64,000 bases of DNA from contig NZ_BAAALT010000016.1 in assembly GCF_039528515.1 (NCBI RefSeq), positions 1-64,000 on the forward strand. The letters are read 5' to 3'. A program made the position numbers and the translations under genes. Below the pieces are notes generated by a model that saw only the letters and a list, made by a program, of their open reading frames with translations, was not told the DNA's origin and did no database searches. Origin of the DNA: Luedemannella flava. GTDB lineage: Bacteria > Actinomycetota > Actinomycetes > Mycobacteriales > Micromonosporaceae. This document shows, piece by piece, positions 1 to 8,203 of this stretch (position 1 is its first letter; each line of letters opens with the position of its first letter).

Positions 1-117
1 GGCGGGCAGGCTCGTGAACAGCCGCAGAAGGGCCGGCCCATCGACATCGTCGAGCCGGCGCTCGTCGATGACCTGATCGGCGAAGAGCTCTCGTGCGTCG
101 GTGAGGTCCTTCAACAT
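1..117 (-). CDS. Partial hypothetical protein (N-terminal 39 residues)
   Basis: An open frame without stop runs off the left edge on the minus strand, starting at ATG 117. It reads MLKDLTDARELFADQVID and continues as an acidic, helical-looking stretch. I do not recognise a family and the coding call rests only on the open frame and its plausible composition. It could be a longer protein whose body lies outside the window, or a chance frame. Confidence 0.35.
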   Translation of the reverse strand, partial: MLKDLTDARELFADQVIDERRLDDVDGPALLRLFTSLPA

Positions 118-212
118 GCCCGGTGTTGTGTCCGTCAGGAGCACGGGTTAAACGCGGGTGTGACGGCTTTCTCAGCCTTATGCGTATTCGGGCCAACGGG
201 ACAAAGGGGGTA

Positions 213-242
213 CCCGGGTGCCGCCCGGCAGCGGCACCCGGG
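213..242 (-). terminator. Hairpin terminator after the lipoprotein gene
   Basis: A perfect 12-bp inverted repeat (CCCGGGTGCCGC / GCGGCACCCGGG) around a 6-nt loop lies 7 bp beyond the TAG stop of the minus-strand lipoprotein gene. There is no T tract, as is common for high-GC actinobacterial terminators. Confidence 0.6.
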
Positions 243-248
243 GGTCAA

Positions 249-1160
249 CTACGACTGTCCGCGCAGGTCGGCGCAGTCGCGCTCATCGGGCAGCAGCGGC
301 CGCAACGTCAGCGTCCACCGCTGGTTCCCCGACCGCCACGGGGTGAGGGTGTTGGCGTGCGTCGCGGCGCTCGCCACCCGGGCCGCCGCCGCCCCGCTGG
401 CGGTCACGCAGTGCAGCTCCAGGCCCCCGCCGAGCAGCGGACCGGGCAGGGTCGGGCCCGGCCACTCCTTCTCCTCCTGCGCCGGCTGGTCCGGGCCCGG
501 GGAGCGCCACTCCTCCACGACCGCCGCGATCGCGGACGGCGCGTACAGGGTCGACTGGCTCACCGCGTCCGGCCCGAGCGTGCGGGGCAGGTCGTTGAGC
601 TGGGACAGCAGGGTCCACAGCTGGCGCCGCGCCGCGATCTGCGCGGCCGTGAGGCCGCCGGTGAGCCCGTCCCCGTCGCCGTTACCCAGGGCGTACACCT
701 CGGTGGTCCTGATGCCCGCGTCGGTGCGCACGGTGAACCGGGTCGACGGCGCGTCCGCGACGCCCGGCTGGCCGTAGTCGGCGCTGCCGCCCACCCCGGC
801 CGCCACGGCCAGGTCGACCAGCCGCCGTGCGTCGGCCGGCGAGATCCGGCGCACCTCCAGGCCGGGCAGGGCCGGCGGCGGGAAGATCTCGATCTGCGGC
901 CCCTGGGTGAACACCCGACCGTCGGCATACACGCTGAGCAGCGGCAGCCGGGTCGGGATCAGGTTGGCCGGGACGAAGCCGCCCGCGTACGCGACCCGCA
1001 GGAGCAGGGTGCTCTGGCCGTACCCGTCGGCGGGCACGCCGGTGGCGACGGCGGAACGGCCGGCCGGCGTGCCGTTGGCATCGGCCGTCGAGGCACATCC
1101 GGCCAGAGCCAGGAGTACGGCGGTGGATGCGGCGGTCACCGCCGCGCGAACTGTTGTCAC
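249..1160 (-). CDS. Putative lipoprotein, function unknown
   Basis: A 303-residue protein from GTG 1160. The N-terminus has a basic start, a hydrophobic helix and the lipobox LAGC with the lipidated cysteine at residue 22, so it should be exported and anchored to the outer face of the membrane. The rest is a compact soluble domain with no enzyme motif that I recognise, plus a Pro-rich stretch near residue 220. It is divergent from the endonuclease V gene, 57 bp away, and is followed by a hairpin terminator. Export and lipidation are well supported; the role is unknown. Confidence 0.75.
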   Translation of the reverse strand: MTTVRAAVTAASTAVLLALAGCASTADANGTPAGRSAVATGVPADGYGQSTLLLRVAYAGGFVPANLIPTRLPLLSVYADGRVFTQGPQIEIFPPPALPGLEVRRISPADARRLVDLAVAAGVGGSADYGQPGVADAPSTRFTVRTDAGIRTTEVYALGNGDGDGLTGGLTAAQIAARRQLWTLLSQLNDLPRTLGPDAVSQSTLYAPSAIAAVVEEWRSPGPDQPAQEEKEWPGPTLPGPLLGGGLELHCVTASGAAAARVASAATHANTLTPWRSGNQRWTLTLRPLLPDERDCADLRGQS

Positions 1161-1217
1161 AACCGCTCAGACGCGGCCGGTTCCGGCACGGTTCCCGTCG
1201 GCCGGACAATACTGCGC

Positions 1218-1754
1218 GTGGGGGAACGAACAGGCGCCGTCGACGTGCACTACCCGGAGACCGGCGGGGCGCGGGCCGCGCTCGTCGTGGCCGCCGACGA
1301 CCGGTTCGCCACCCTCGTCGACGAGCGGATCACCTGGTTGGAGCACGTGGCGCCGTACCGGCCGGGCGCGTTCTTCGAGCGCGAACTGCCGGCCGTCGAG
1401 GCCGTACTCGCCGGAGTTGATCTTAAGCTGCTGATCGTCGACGGGTACGTCGATCTGGATCCCGACGGGCGGCCCGGGCTGGGCGCGCACGTCCACGCGA
1501 AGCTCGGCGTGCCGGTGATCGGGGTGGCCAAGACGGCGTTCGCGGCCGCCGCGCACGCGGTCCCCGTGCGCCGGGGCGGATCCGACCGCCCGCTGTACGT
1601 CACCGCCGCCGGCGTGCCGGTCGCCGACGCGGCCGCGCTCGTCGCCGCGATGTCCGGTCCGTACCGGATGCCCGACGCCCTGCGCCGCGTCGACGCTCTG
1701 GCCCGCGGGCACGTCACCCCCAGCCGACCGATTGGACCCGTTATATCCGCATGA
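1218..1754 (+). CDS. nfi: Endonuclease V (deoxyinosine 3' endonuclease), short form
   Basis: A 178-residue protein of the endonuclease V family, which nicks DNA near deoxyinosine (and RNA at inosine in some members). Family landmarks appear in order: GAVDVHY with the first metal-binding Asp near residue 9, YRPGAFFERE with the catalytic Glu, LLIVDGYVDLDP with the second Asp, and PVIGVAK. The usual VDGHGxxHPR block is replaced by VDGYVDLDPDGRPGLG, and the N-terminus is about 30 residues shorter than E. coli Nfi. The start is the GTG at 1218, the first in-frame start before the DVHY motif; no strong ribosome site is visible, so an upstream start is possible. It is transcribed divergently from the lipoprotein gene. 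Confidence 0.8.
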   Translation: MGERTGAVDVHYPETGGARAALVVAADDRFATLVDERITWLEHVAPYRPGAFFERELPAVEAVLAGVDLKLLIVDGYVDLDPDGRPGLGAHVHAKLGVPVIGVAKTAFAAAAHAVPVRRGGSDRPLYVTAAGVPVADAAALVAAMSGPYRMPDALRRVDALARGHVTPSRPIGPVISA

Positions 1755-1855
1755 CCAGGGCATCGGCTGCTCGAATCCGGGTCGCCAATATCGGATATGT
1801 CACCCATCGACTAAGCGCAGCCAAAATTATCTATGAAGATCGTTCGGGTAGTGCC

Positions 1856-2272
1856 TCAGCAGGTGGAGTGGAACAGCCCACCCACGGCCGTGTCCCCGAC
1901 CAGCCCGTTGTAGATCTCCACGGCCTCGCGGGTGCGGGCCACGTGCACGGTGACGCCACGGTCCTCCAGTTCCTTGACCACCTGCGGGCCCACCTGGAGC
2001 ACGCCGTCCATGCCCTGCGAGAGCACCACGGTCGTCGCGCCGTTGGCGATGAGCTCCTCAACGTCGGCGACCTGCACGCCGGGGTCGTGCTGCGTGCCCG
2101 TCTCCCGCCAGTCCCACGCCCGCCCACCACCGGGCCACAGCTTGAAGTCCTTGCCCTGCCCGACCCCCTCGACATCCATCGCGCCCCAGGCGAGCGACAG
2201 AACGTTCGGCGATCCCTCCACCAGCCGTCCCCTCCGATCAATCGTCACACCTTTCGGATCTTTGGCTGCCAT
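1856..2272 (-). CDS. Mth938-like domain protein
   Basis: A 138-residue protein matching the Mth938/AAMDC-like fold family. The central part carries the PGGGRAWDWRETGTQHDPG segment followed by an alternating strand/helix domain ending in YNGLVGDTAVGGLFHSTC. Members are small cytoplasmic proteins of unknown biochemical role. The start is ATG 2272, preceded by an AAAGG-like site. It lies downstream of a frameshifted secreted-protein gene on the same strand (34 bp between its start and that gene's end), so co-transcription is possible. The family call is from remembered sequence features, not a search. Confidence 0.65.
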   Translation of the reverse strand: MAAKDPKGVTIDRRGRLVEGSPNVLSLAWGAMDVEGVGQGKDFKLWPGGGRAWDWRETGTQHDPGVQVADVEELIANGATTVVLSQGMDGVLQVGPQVVKELEDRGVTVHVARTREAVEIYNGLVGDTAVGGLFHSTC

Positions 2273-2306
2273 CCGGCCTTTCCATCCACGATCCGGGCTG
2301 CTGCGG

Positions 2307-2743
2307 TCAGGGTAGGCGAGATGTGACGCGGACCCAGACGATGTACTCGATGTCGGCCGTGCGGACGATCTGGATCGGGCGCTCCTCGCGGGGCGTGCAG
2401 GGGAGGGTCGTGCCGCCCAGGCCGTCGTCGGGGAGGAGCACCCCGTCGTACTCCCAGAGGTTCAACTGGACCGCGAGGCTGGACGTGAACGTCGGGTTGT
2501 TGAACGCGGACGCGGGCTTCGTCTCGCCCTGCTCCATGCGCACGGCGCCAGGCGCGGGAAGCGTTCGTCGCCGAGTTCGATGTAGACCTCGTCGGCGTTG
2601 CGCTCCTGGATGTTGACGGCCTGCACGCGCGTGACGTCGTAGGTGCACAGCGGCTCGACGGCGGCCGCGGCGGGCGAGCCGACGGCCACCGCCGGAGCGG
2701 TGACCAGCACCAACGCGGCAACGTAGCGGGTGAGACGGGACAC
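2307..2743 (-). pseudogene. Frameshifted small secreted protein
   Basis: A GTG at 2743 follows a strong GAGGAGG site and opens a signal peptide (SRLTRYVAALVLVTAP...AAA) and a mature segment LCTYDVTRVQAVNIQERN...DERFPRLAP. Near 2545-2560 the frame shifts; the next frame continues sensibly with VRMEQGETKPASAFNNP through ...YIVWVRVTSRLP to a stop at 2307. Joined, the two halves form one protein of about 145 residues, all beta-rich and secreted. Either a one-base indel broke the gene or this is a sequencing error. No family recognised. Confidence 0.6.
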
Positions 2744-2824
2744 GGGAACCTCCTCGGACGACGGCCTGTGCCGCCCAGAGTGGCCGGCCAGGCCGGAGCT
2801 GTCCGCGTACTCGTGCACAGAGGC

Positions 2825-2855
2825 GGGGTCCGGACGGCGACGCCGCCCGGACCCC
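2825..2855 (-). terminator. Hairpin downstream of an ABC permease remnant
   Basis: Inverted repeat GGGGTCCGG / CCGGACCCC with an inner CGGCG/CGCCG pairing, 7 bp past the stop of the minus-strand permease tail. It probably was the terminator of that gene before it was lost. Confidence 0.45.
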
Positions 2856-2861
2856 GGGACG

Positions 2862-3062
2862 TCAGGCGACGTCGCGACGGACCGTGGTGGTGAGCGCGAG
2901 GACCGTGGCGACGGTGGCGTAGGCCGCCAAAACGACGGCCGCCGTCGGCTGGGTCAGCCCGTCGGCGACGGACGCCGGGACGCGGCCCAGCGAACTGCCC
3001 GCCGCGAACGGCAGCCAGCGGTTCAGGTCCTGGCCGAGCAACTGCCCGAGGACGCCCTCGAC
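2862..3062 (-). pseudogene. ABC-2 type permease, C-terminal remnant
   Basis: The last ~57 codons on the minus strand read like the end of an ABC transporter permease: a WLPFAAGSSL segment, then a hydrophobic helix TAAVVLAAYATVATVLAL and a short basic tail TTTVRRDVA. The upstream part is missing; at about 3060 the sequence changes into the tail of a LuxR regulator in the opposite orientation. This is a deletion remnant rather than a functional gene. Confidence 0.5.
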
Positions 3063-3206
3063 GCCGCCCGCTTCGTGGTCAGCCCGCACACGGTGAAGAC
3101 CCACGTCAACCGGGCCATGACCAAGGTCGGCGCGCACGATCGGGCACAACTCGTCATCGCCGCGTACGAATCGGGCCTCGTGGTCCCCACGCCACCGGCC
3201 GGCTGA
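3063..3206 (+). pseudogene. LuxR/NarL-type regulator, C-terminal HTH remnant
   Basis: The frame reads AARFVVSPHTVKTHVNRAM, then TKVGAHDRAQLVIAAYESGLVV and a stop at 3206. This is the recognition helix and C-terminal end of a NarL/LuxR-type response regulator. The receiver domain and the first half of the HTH are absent. It abuts the permease tail at about 3062, which suggests that one deletion removed the start of both genes. No start codon or ribosome site fits, so it is annotated as a relic. Confidence 0.6.
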
Positions 3207-3219
3207 CTACCATCGATCG

Positions 3220-4407
3220 GTGCGTTCCCCCCGGGTGTGGTGTGCGGTCGTCGGGCTGCTCGCGGCCCTCCTGCCGGCGACGCCCGCGGCGGCCGCGCCG
3301 ACCTGCGAGCGAACCACGGCGTTCCGGGCGATCGCCGACGTCCCGTGGCCGCAACAGCGCTGGGACTACGCCACGATCGGCGCGCTCGCCGACGGTTCCG
3401 GCGTCACGGTCGCCGTGCTGGACTCCGGAGTGGACGGCGCGCACCCGCAGTTGCGTGACCGGTTGACCGGCGGGACCGACCTGGTCGACGGCGGCAACGG
3501 GCGGGTCGACTGCGTCGGCCACGGCACGGCCGTGGCCAGCGTGATCGCGGCAGGTCCCCGGTCGGGCTCGGGCCTGGTCGGGCTGGCACCCGGGGTGAAG
3601 ATCCTGCCGATCCGGGTGACCGACCGGCACGACAGCGCCGGTGAGGTGGTGGGCAGCGGCCTGGACGCGAAGGGCATCGCGACCGCCGTGCGCCGCGCGA
3701 TCGCCGCCCGGGTCGACGTCATCAACATGTCGCTGAGTACCGCCACGGACGATGCCGACCTGCGCTCCGCCATCGAGGACGCGATCGCCGCTGACATCGT
3801 CGTGGTGGCCGCCGCTGGAAACGCCCACGACCGCGGCGATCCGAAGCCGTATCCGGCCGCCTATCCCGACGTGCTCGGGGTCGGAGCGATCGACGCGAGC
3901 GGGTATCGGGTCGCCACGTCGCAGGTCGGGACCTATGTGGACATCGTGGCGCCGGGCGAGCGGGTGACCGGCGCCCAGCCGGGTGGGGGTCACGCCGAGA
4001 TGAGCGGGACGAGCCTGGCCACCCCGTTCGTGGCGGCCACGGCCGCGCTGCTACGGCAGTACCGGCCGGATCTGGACGCGGCGGCCGTGGCACGCCGCCT
4101 GCTCGCCTCGGCGGACCCGGCACCCGGGGGCCGGCCGTCGCCGGAGTACGGCTACGGCGTGCTGAACCCGTTGCGCGCCCTGACCGACGTCCTACCGGCC
4201 GCCGCGGCACGCCCTCGCGCGACCCCACCGGCGCCGTCGGAGTCGGCGATCGCCGCGCCGACCGGCCTGTCGATGTCGACGGCGGTCCCGGTCGCTGGCG
4301 CCGTCATCAGCATCGCGTTGCTCGTGACCCTCGTGGCCGCGACGGTCTCGGTCGGACGCAGCCGACGCTGGCGTCCGGGCATTCCCCCTTCCCGCCGCTC
4401 GCCATAA
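3220..4407 (+). CDS. mycP: Mycosin-like S8 serine protease (type VII secretion-associated)
   Basis: A 395-residue subtilisin-family protease. It has a signal peptide ending near residue 26 (PAAAA), then the catalytic triad Asp68 (VAVLDSGVDG), His101 (DCVGHGTAVAS) and Ser265 (MSGTSLATPFVA). A Pro-rich linker and a C-terminal membrane helix (about 350-372) with a basic tail follow. This signal/protease/C-terminal-anchor layout is that of mycosins, which cleave ESX substrates and stabilise the ESX machine. The start is GTG 3220. No esx, ecc or PE/PPE-like genes are next to it, so it is an orphan in this window; an EccC fragment lies 60 kb away at the right edge. Confidence 0.85.
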   Translation: MRSPRVWCAVVGLLAALLPATPAAAAPTCERTTAFRAIADVPWPQQRWDYATIGALADGSGVTVAVLDSGVDGAHPQLRDRLTGGTDLVDGGNGRVDCVGHGTAVASVIAAGPRSGSGLVGLAPGVKILPIRVTDRHDSAGEVVGSGLDAKGIATAVRRAIAARVDVINMSLSTATDDADLRSAIEDAIAADIVVVAAAGNAHDRGDPKPYPAAYPDVLGVGAIDASGYRVATSQVGTYVDIVAPGERVTGAQPGGGHAEMSGTSLATPFVAATAALLRQYRPDLDAAAVARRLLASADPAPGGRPSPEYGYGVLNPLRALTDVLPAAAARPRATPPAPSESAIAAPTGLSMSTAVPVAGAVISIALLVTLVAATVSVGRSRRWRPGIPPSRRSP

Positions 4408-4476
4408 CAGAGCGTCACGCACTATCGAAGTAACACGGCGTCACCGGGCTCGCCGCTCCGATACTGCGGCTGAGCC

Positions 4477-4599
4477 CTTTTGCTCTGCTTCCCTATAGGA
4501 ATCACCATCCATGGCCTGCATGTATCACTCGCTGTGATGAACACAATGCTCTTAGCAACGTTACGTTCCGCATGCTTCCTATAGGGAAGCAGAGCAAAG
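4477..4599. repeat. Copy A of a ~123-bp inverted-repeat element
   Basis: The left arm (CTTTTGCTCTGCTTCCCTAT...) and right arm (...ATAGGGAAGCAGAGCAAAG) are inverted copies of about 24 bp, separated by ~72 bp of more AT-rich sequence. Each arm contains the palindrome CCTATAGG. It lies between the convergent mycosin and LacI genes. Two more copies of the same length and arms occur at 10771 and 55690. It may serve as a bidirectional terminator or be a MITE-like element; no target-site duplication is seen. Confidence 0.85.
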
Positions 4600-4633
4600 G
4601 GGGGTGGGGTGGTGGTGCCGCTGGGCGTTGGGG

Positions 4634-5656
4634 TTACGTGTTGTTAGCGCGTGGGGCGGGGCCGGTGGAGCCGCGCACGACCAGGTCGGGCATGAACAGG
4701 AGCTCGTCGGCGGGGACGGACAGGCCGTCGATCTGGTTCACCAGGAGGGTCACGGCGGCGCGGCCGAGGGCCTCGATGGGCTGGCGAACCGTCGTGAGGG
4801 GCGGGTCGGTGTGGTTCATCAGGGACGAGTCGTCGAAGCCGACGACCGAGACGTCGTCGGGGACCGCGAGGCCGGAGCGGCGGGCAGCGCGGATGGCGCC
4901 GAGGGCGAGCAGGTCGCTCGCGCAGATCAGGGCCGTCGCGCCCTGGCGCAGCATGCGCACGGCCGCCGCCTGGCCGCCCTCGACGGCGAACATGGCGTGC
5001 TCGATCAGTTCGGGGGCGCCGGTCCGGGCAACGACCGTCCGGTAAGCCGCGATCTTGCGGCGGGTCGGCATGTGATCCGGCGGGCCGACGACCATGCCGA
5101 TCCGGGCATGGCCGAGCGAGGCGAGGTGGGCGTACGCCTCCTCGACGGCGGCGGCGTCGTCCGTGGAGACGCGGGGGTAGCCCAGGTGATCCACCGCCGC
5201 GTTGAACAGCACCACCGGCAGGCGGCGGCGGACCAGGCGCTCGTAGTGCGCGTGCGAGGCGTCCGCCTCGGCGTACTGGCCGCCGGCGAAGACCATGCCG
5301 GACACGTGCTGGCCGAGCAGCATCGACACGTAGTCCGCCTCGGACAGGCTGCCCGTCGTGCGGGTGCAGAGCACCGGGGTGAAGCCGCGCTGCGCCAGCG
5401 CGGCCCCGACAACCTCCGCGAGTACGGGGAAGATCGGGTTCTGCAGCTCCGGGAGGACGAGGCCGATGAGGCGGGCGCGCTCGCCGCGTAGCTGGGTGGG
5501 CCGCTCGTAGCCGAGCACGTCCAGGGCCGTCAGGACCGCGTCGCGGGTGGCGTCGGAGACGCCGGTCCGGCCGTTGAGCACGCGGCTCACGGTCGCCTCG
5601 CTGACCCCCACCTTGCTTGCCACGTCCGCTAACCGACGGGCCGATGTCTGAACCAT
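4634..5656 (-). CDS. LacI-family transcriptional regulator of the alpha-glucoside cassette
   Basis: A 340-residue LacI/GalR-type repressor. The N-terminal HTH (RLADVASKVGVSEATVSRVL, residues 8-27) and hinge helix are followed by a periplasmic-binding-protein-like effector domain starting near residue 63 (IGLVLPELQNPIFPVLAEVV) and ending with the typical PPLTTVRQPIEALGRAAV segment. It is divergent from a sugar ABC transporter and alpha-glucosidase operon, so by position it most likely represses those genes until an alpha-glucoside binds. The start is ATG 5656, immediately before the HTH. No clear palindromic operator was found in the 148-bp intergenic region. Confidence 0.88.
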   Translation of the reverse strand: MVQTSARRLADVASKVGVSEATVSRVLNGRTGVSDATRDAVLTALDVLGYERPTQLRGERARLIGLVLPELQNPIFPVLAEVVGAALAQRGFTPVLCTRTTGSLSEADYVSMLLGQHVSGMVFAGGQYAEADASHAHYERLVRRRLPVVLFNAAVDHLGYPRVSTDDAAAVEEAYAHLASLGHARIGMVVGPPDHMPTRRKIAAYRTVVARTGAPELIEHAMFAVEGGQAAAVRMLRQGATALICASDLLALGAIRAARRSGLAVPDDVSVVGFDDSSLMNHTDPPLTTVRQPIEALGRAAVTLLVNQIDGLSVPADELLFMPDLVVRGSTGPAPRANNT

Positions 5657-5804
5657 GCGCGCAAGAGTAGAGCATTCTTACGAAAAGACAGAGCGATGTT
5701 GGGCCAGCACGTTGACATCCTGCGGAGAGCAGTCGCATCCTTGCACAACACGATCGACACATTGCTGAAAACTCACCCCCGTTTCCCTGAAGGGATGGAC
5801 GCAG
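5657..5804. promoter_or_regulatory. Divergent control region, lacI-type regulator / sugar transporter
   Basis: 148 bp shared by the two divergent genes. A TTGACA at 5712-5717 could be a -35 for the transporter operon but no good -10 follows at the expected spacing. A CTTGCA half-site occurs at 5739-5744, resembling half of operators used by actinobacterial LacI-type maltose regulators, but the mirror half is not visible. The ribosome site AAGGGA precedes ATG 5805. Confidence 0.45.
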
Positions 5805-7187
5805 ATGTCCGTACCGCAGTCCAGGAAGGTCGTGGTCACGGCGCTCGCGGCCGGACTGGCGATCAGCCTCGCGGCGTGTTCCACCAAGAGCGACGATGAC
5901 GGCAGGACCAGCTCCTCCGGCAAGGTCTCCATCACGGTCGACTGCCAGCCGGTCGGCGCCCAGAAGGAACTGCTCGCCAACTGGAACGACGACGTCAAGG
6001 CGTTCGAGGCGGCGCACCCGAACATCGAGATCAAGAGCGTGTCCGTCGGCGAGCAGTGCAACAACCCGCCGGACTTCACCGCCCGCTTGCAGGGTGGCAC
6101 CGTCACGGACGTGTTCTACGGCTACATGACCGACCTGCAGCAGGTGCTCGACTCGGGTCAGGCCATGGACATCACGTCGTATGTCGGCAAGGACACGATC
6201 CCGACCTGGGACTCGATCGACCAGGGCGCCAAGAACGCCTTCACCGACGGCGGCAAGATCTACGGCGTACCGACCAAGAACTATTCCATGGGTCTGGTCT
6301 ACAACAAGAACCTGTTCACCCAGGCCGGGCTCGACCCGAAGAACCCGCCGAAGACGTGGGCCGAGGTCCGCGAGGCCGCCAAGAAGATCGCCGCGTTGGG
6401 CAACGGCGTCGCCGGGTACAGCGAGTACTCCGCCGGCAACACCGGTGGCTGGCACTTCACCGCCGAGCTGTACGCCCAGGGCGGCTCGATGGTCAGCGAG
6501 GACGGCAAGACCGCCAACTTCAACAACGATCTTGGCAAGAACGTGCTGAACAACCTCAAGACCATGCGTTACACCGACAACAGCATGGGCGCCAAGCAGC
6601 TCCTTACGTGGCCGGACCTGCTGACCAACGCCGCCGCCGGCAAGGTCGGCATGTTCGTCGGCGCGCCCGACACGACCACCGCGATCGTCACCCAGTTCAA
6701 GGGCAGGTACGAGGACTGGGCGATGGCCCCGATGCCCGGCCAGGACGGCCCGGCCAAGGCGACCCTCGGCGGTGGCGAGGGCTACTTCTTCAAGAAGGGC
6801 CTCTCCGCGGAGCAGGTGAAGGCCGGCCTGATGTGGCTGGCGTTCGAGAAGCTGACCCCCGGTAAGGGCCAGTTCGACTACGCGCGCTCCAAGCCGCAGA
6901 ACCAGCCGGTCGGCCTGCCGCAGCCGCAGCTGTTCGTGCCGGGCAGCGCGGCGGAGAAGCAGGACACCGAGCAGAAGAAGGCGAACTCCAACGTCAACGT
7001 GGACGACTTCGCCCTCTTCGCGAACAACCCGGTGGCCATCAAGTTCGAGCCCCCGAACGCACAGGCGATCTACGCGGTGCTCGACGGCGCGATGTCGGCG
7101 ATCCTGACCGACCCCAAGGCCAGCGTCGACGACCAGCTCGCCAAGGCGGCGGACAAGGTCAACACCGTCCTCAAGAACGGCAGCTGA
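5805..7187 (+). CDS. Sugar ABC transporter substrate-binding lipoprotein
   Basis: A 460-residue extracellular solute-binding protein (family 1, maltose-type). The N-terminus is a lipoprotein signal with lipobox LAAC and lipidated Cys25. The mature part has the usual MalE-like order: early VGAQKELLANWNDDVKAFEA, the GKIYGVPTKNYSMGLVYNKNLF segment that lines the sugar cleft, and WPDLLTNAAAGKVGMFVGAP. It should capture an oligosaccharide outside the cell and deliver it to the two permeases encoded next. The context with an alpha-glucosidase suggests an alpha-glucoside (maltose, trehalose, isomaltose or similar). Confidence 0.9.
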   Translation: MSVPQSRKVVVTALAAGLAISLAACSTKSDDDGRTSSSGKVSITVDCQPVGAQKELLANWNDDVKAFEAAHPNIEIKSVSVGEQCNNPPDFTARLQGGTVTDVFYGYMTDLQQVLDSGQAMDITSYVGKDTIPTWDSIDQGAKNAFTDGGKIYGVPTKNYSMGLVYNKNLFTQAGLDPKNPPKTWAEVREAAKKIAALGNGVAGYSEYSAGNTGGWHFTAELYAQGGSMVSEDGKTANFNNDLGKNVLNNLKTMRYTDNSMGAKQLLTWPDLLTNAAAGKVGMFVGAPDTTTAIVTQFKGRYEDWAMAPMPGQDGPAKATLGGGEGYFFKKGLSAEQVKAGLMWLAFEKLTPGKGQFDYARSKPQNQPVGLPQPQLFVPGSAAEKQDTEQKKANSNVNVDDFALFANNPVAIKFEPPNAQAIYAVLDGAMSAILTDPKASVDDQLAKAADKVNTVLKNGS

Positions 7188-7246
7188 CCAACCACGGTGC
7201 GGGGGGCCGACCTCGGTCCCCCGCACCACCGCCCAAGGGAGCAGTC

Positions 7247-8191
7247 ATGACGACGGTCGCCGCCGACGCAGTGGTCGCCAGCGAGCCCGACAGCCGGGCG
7301 AAACCCGGGCTCACCCGCAGGGCCCGCCAGGTCCGCAACAACCTCACCGGGTACGCGTTCCTCATCGGCGCGCTGGCCTGCTTCGCGCTGTTCTCGTGGT
7401 ACCCGATGGTGCGCGGGATCGTGATGAGCTTCCAGCGCACGCGGCGCGGCGTGACCACCTGGGTGGGCTGGGACAACTACGAGCGCATCATCAACGATCC
7501 GGCCTTCTGGACCGCGTGGCAGAACACGATCTACTTCACTGTGCTGGCGCTCGTGCTCGGGTACGCCGTGCCGTTCCTGGTCGCGATCGTGCTCAACGAG
7601 TTCCGGCATGCCAAGGGCTACCTGCGCATCCTCGTGTACCTGCCGGTGATGATCCCGCCGGCGTCCGCGCTGTTCCTGTTCAAGTACTACCTGTACGACC
7701 CGAGCGACGCGGGCCTGTTCAACGCGATCCTGAAGTTCCTGCACCTGCCGACGTCGCAGTGGATGCAGTCGCCGGGCATGACGGTGACGGCGATGGTGCT
7801 CGCCTCGACGTGGATGAACATGGGCGGCGCGGTGCTGATCTACCTGGCCGCGCTGCAGAACATCCCCGGCGAGCTGTACGAGGCGGCCGAGCTGGACGGC
7901 AGCGGGCTGCTGCGCCGGATCTGGCACGTGACCATCCCCGAGACCCGGCTGATCCTGTCGCTCATGGCGATGCTGCAGGTCGTCGCGACCATGCAGCTGT
8001 TCATCGAGCCGCTGATCCTGGCCAACGGCGCGGGCTCGCAGGACTCCGCCACCTCGGTCGCGTACCTCATCTACCAGCACGGGTTCTTCCAGAACGATCT
8101 CGGCGGCGCGGCCGCGCTCGGCGTGATCATGCTGCTGGTCCTGGGCGGCTTCTCGGCCGTCTACGCCCGACTGTCGGCCAAGCAGGACTAG
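7247..8191 (+). CDS. Sugar ABC transporter permease (MalF-like)
   Basis: A 314-residue inner-membrane permease with six predicted helices. The first begins at GYAFLIGALACFALFSWYP and the ATPase-contacting EAA loop is ELYEAAELDGSGLLRRIW. It has the N-terminal cytoplasmic extension typical of the first permease of a pair. It forms the channel with the next permease. It starts 59 bp after the binding-protein gene with a GGGAG ribosome site. No ATPase gene is in the cassette, so a shared MsiK-type ATPase encoded elsewhere is expected from knowledge of actinobacterial sugar transporters. Confidence 0.9.
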   Translation: MTTVAADAVVASEPDSRAKPGLTRRARQVRNNLTGYAFLIGALACFALFSWYPMVRGIVMSFQRTRRGVTTWVGWDNYERIINDPAFWTAWQNTIYFTVLALVLGYAVPFLVAIVLNEFRHAKGYLRILVYLPVMIPPASALFLFKYYLYDPSDAGLFNAILKFLHLPTSQWMQSPGMTVTAMVLASTWMNMGGAVLIYLAALQNIPGELYEAAELDGSGLLRRIWHVTIPETRLILSLMAMLQVVATMQLFIEPLILANGAGSQDSATSVAYLIYQHGFFQNDLGGAAALGVIMLLVLGGFSAVYARLSAKQD

Positions 8192-8203
8192 GAGGGCGAG
8201 CCC

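Noticed and set aside
123..1217. Long plus-strand frame extending upstream of the endonuclease V domain
   Set aside because: Before 1218 the translation is Arg/Pro/Gly noise antisense to the lipoprotein gene.
5657..5804. LacI-type operator
   Set aside because: Only a CTTGCA half-site and weak partial symmetries were found; no palindrome with a central CG convincing enough to annotate.
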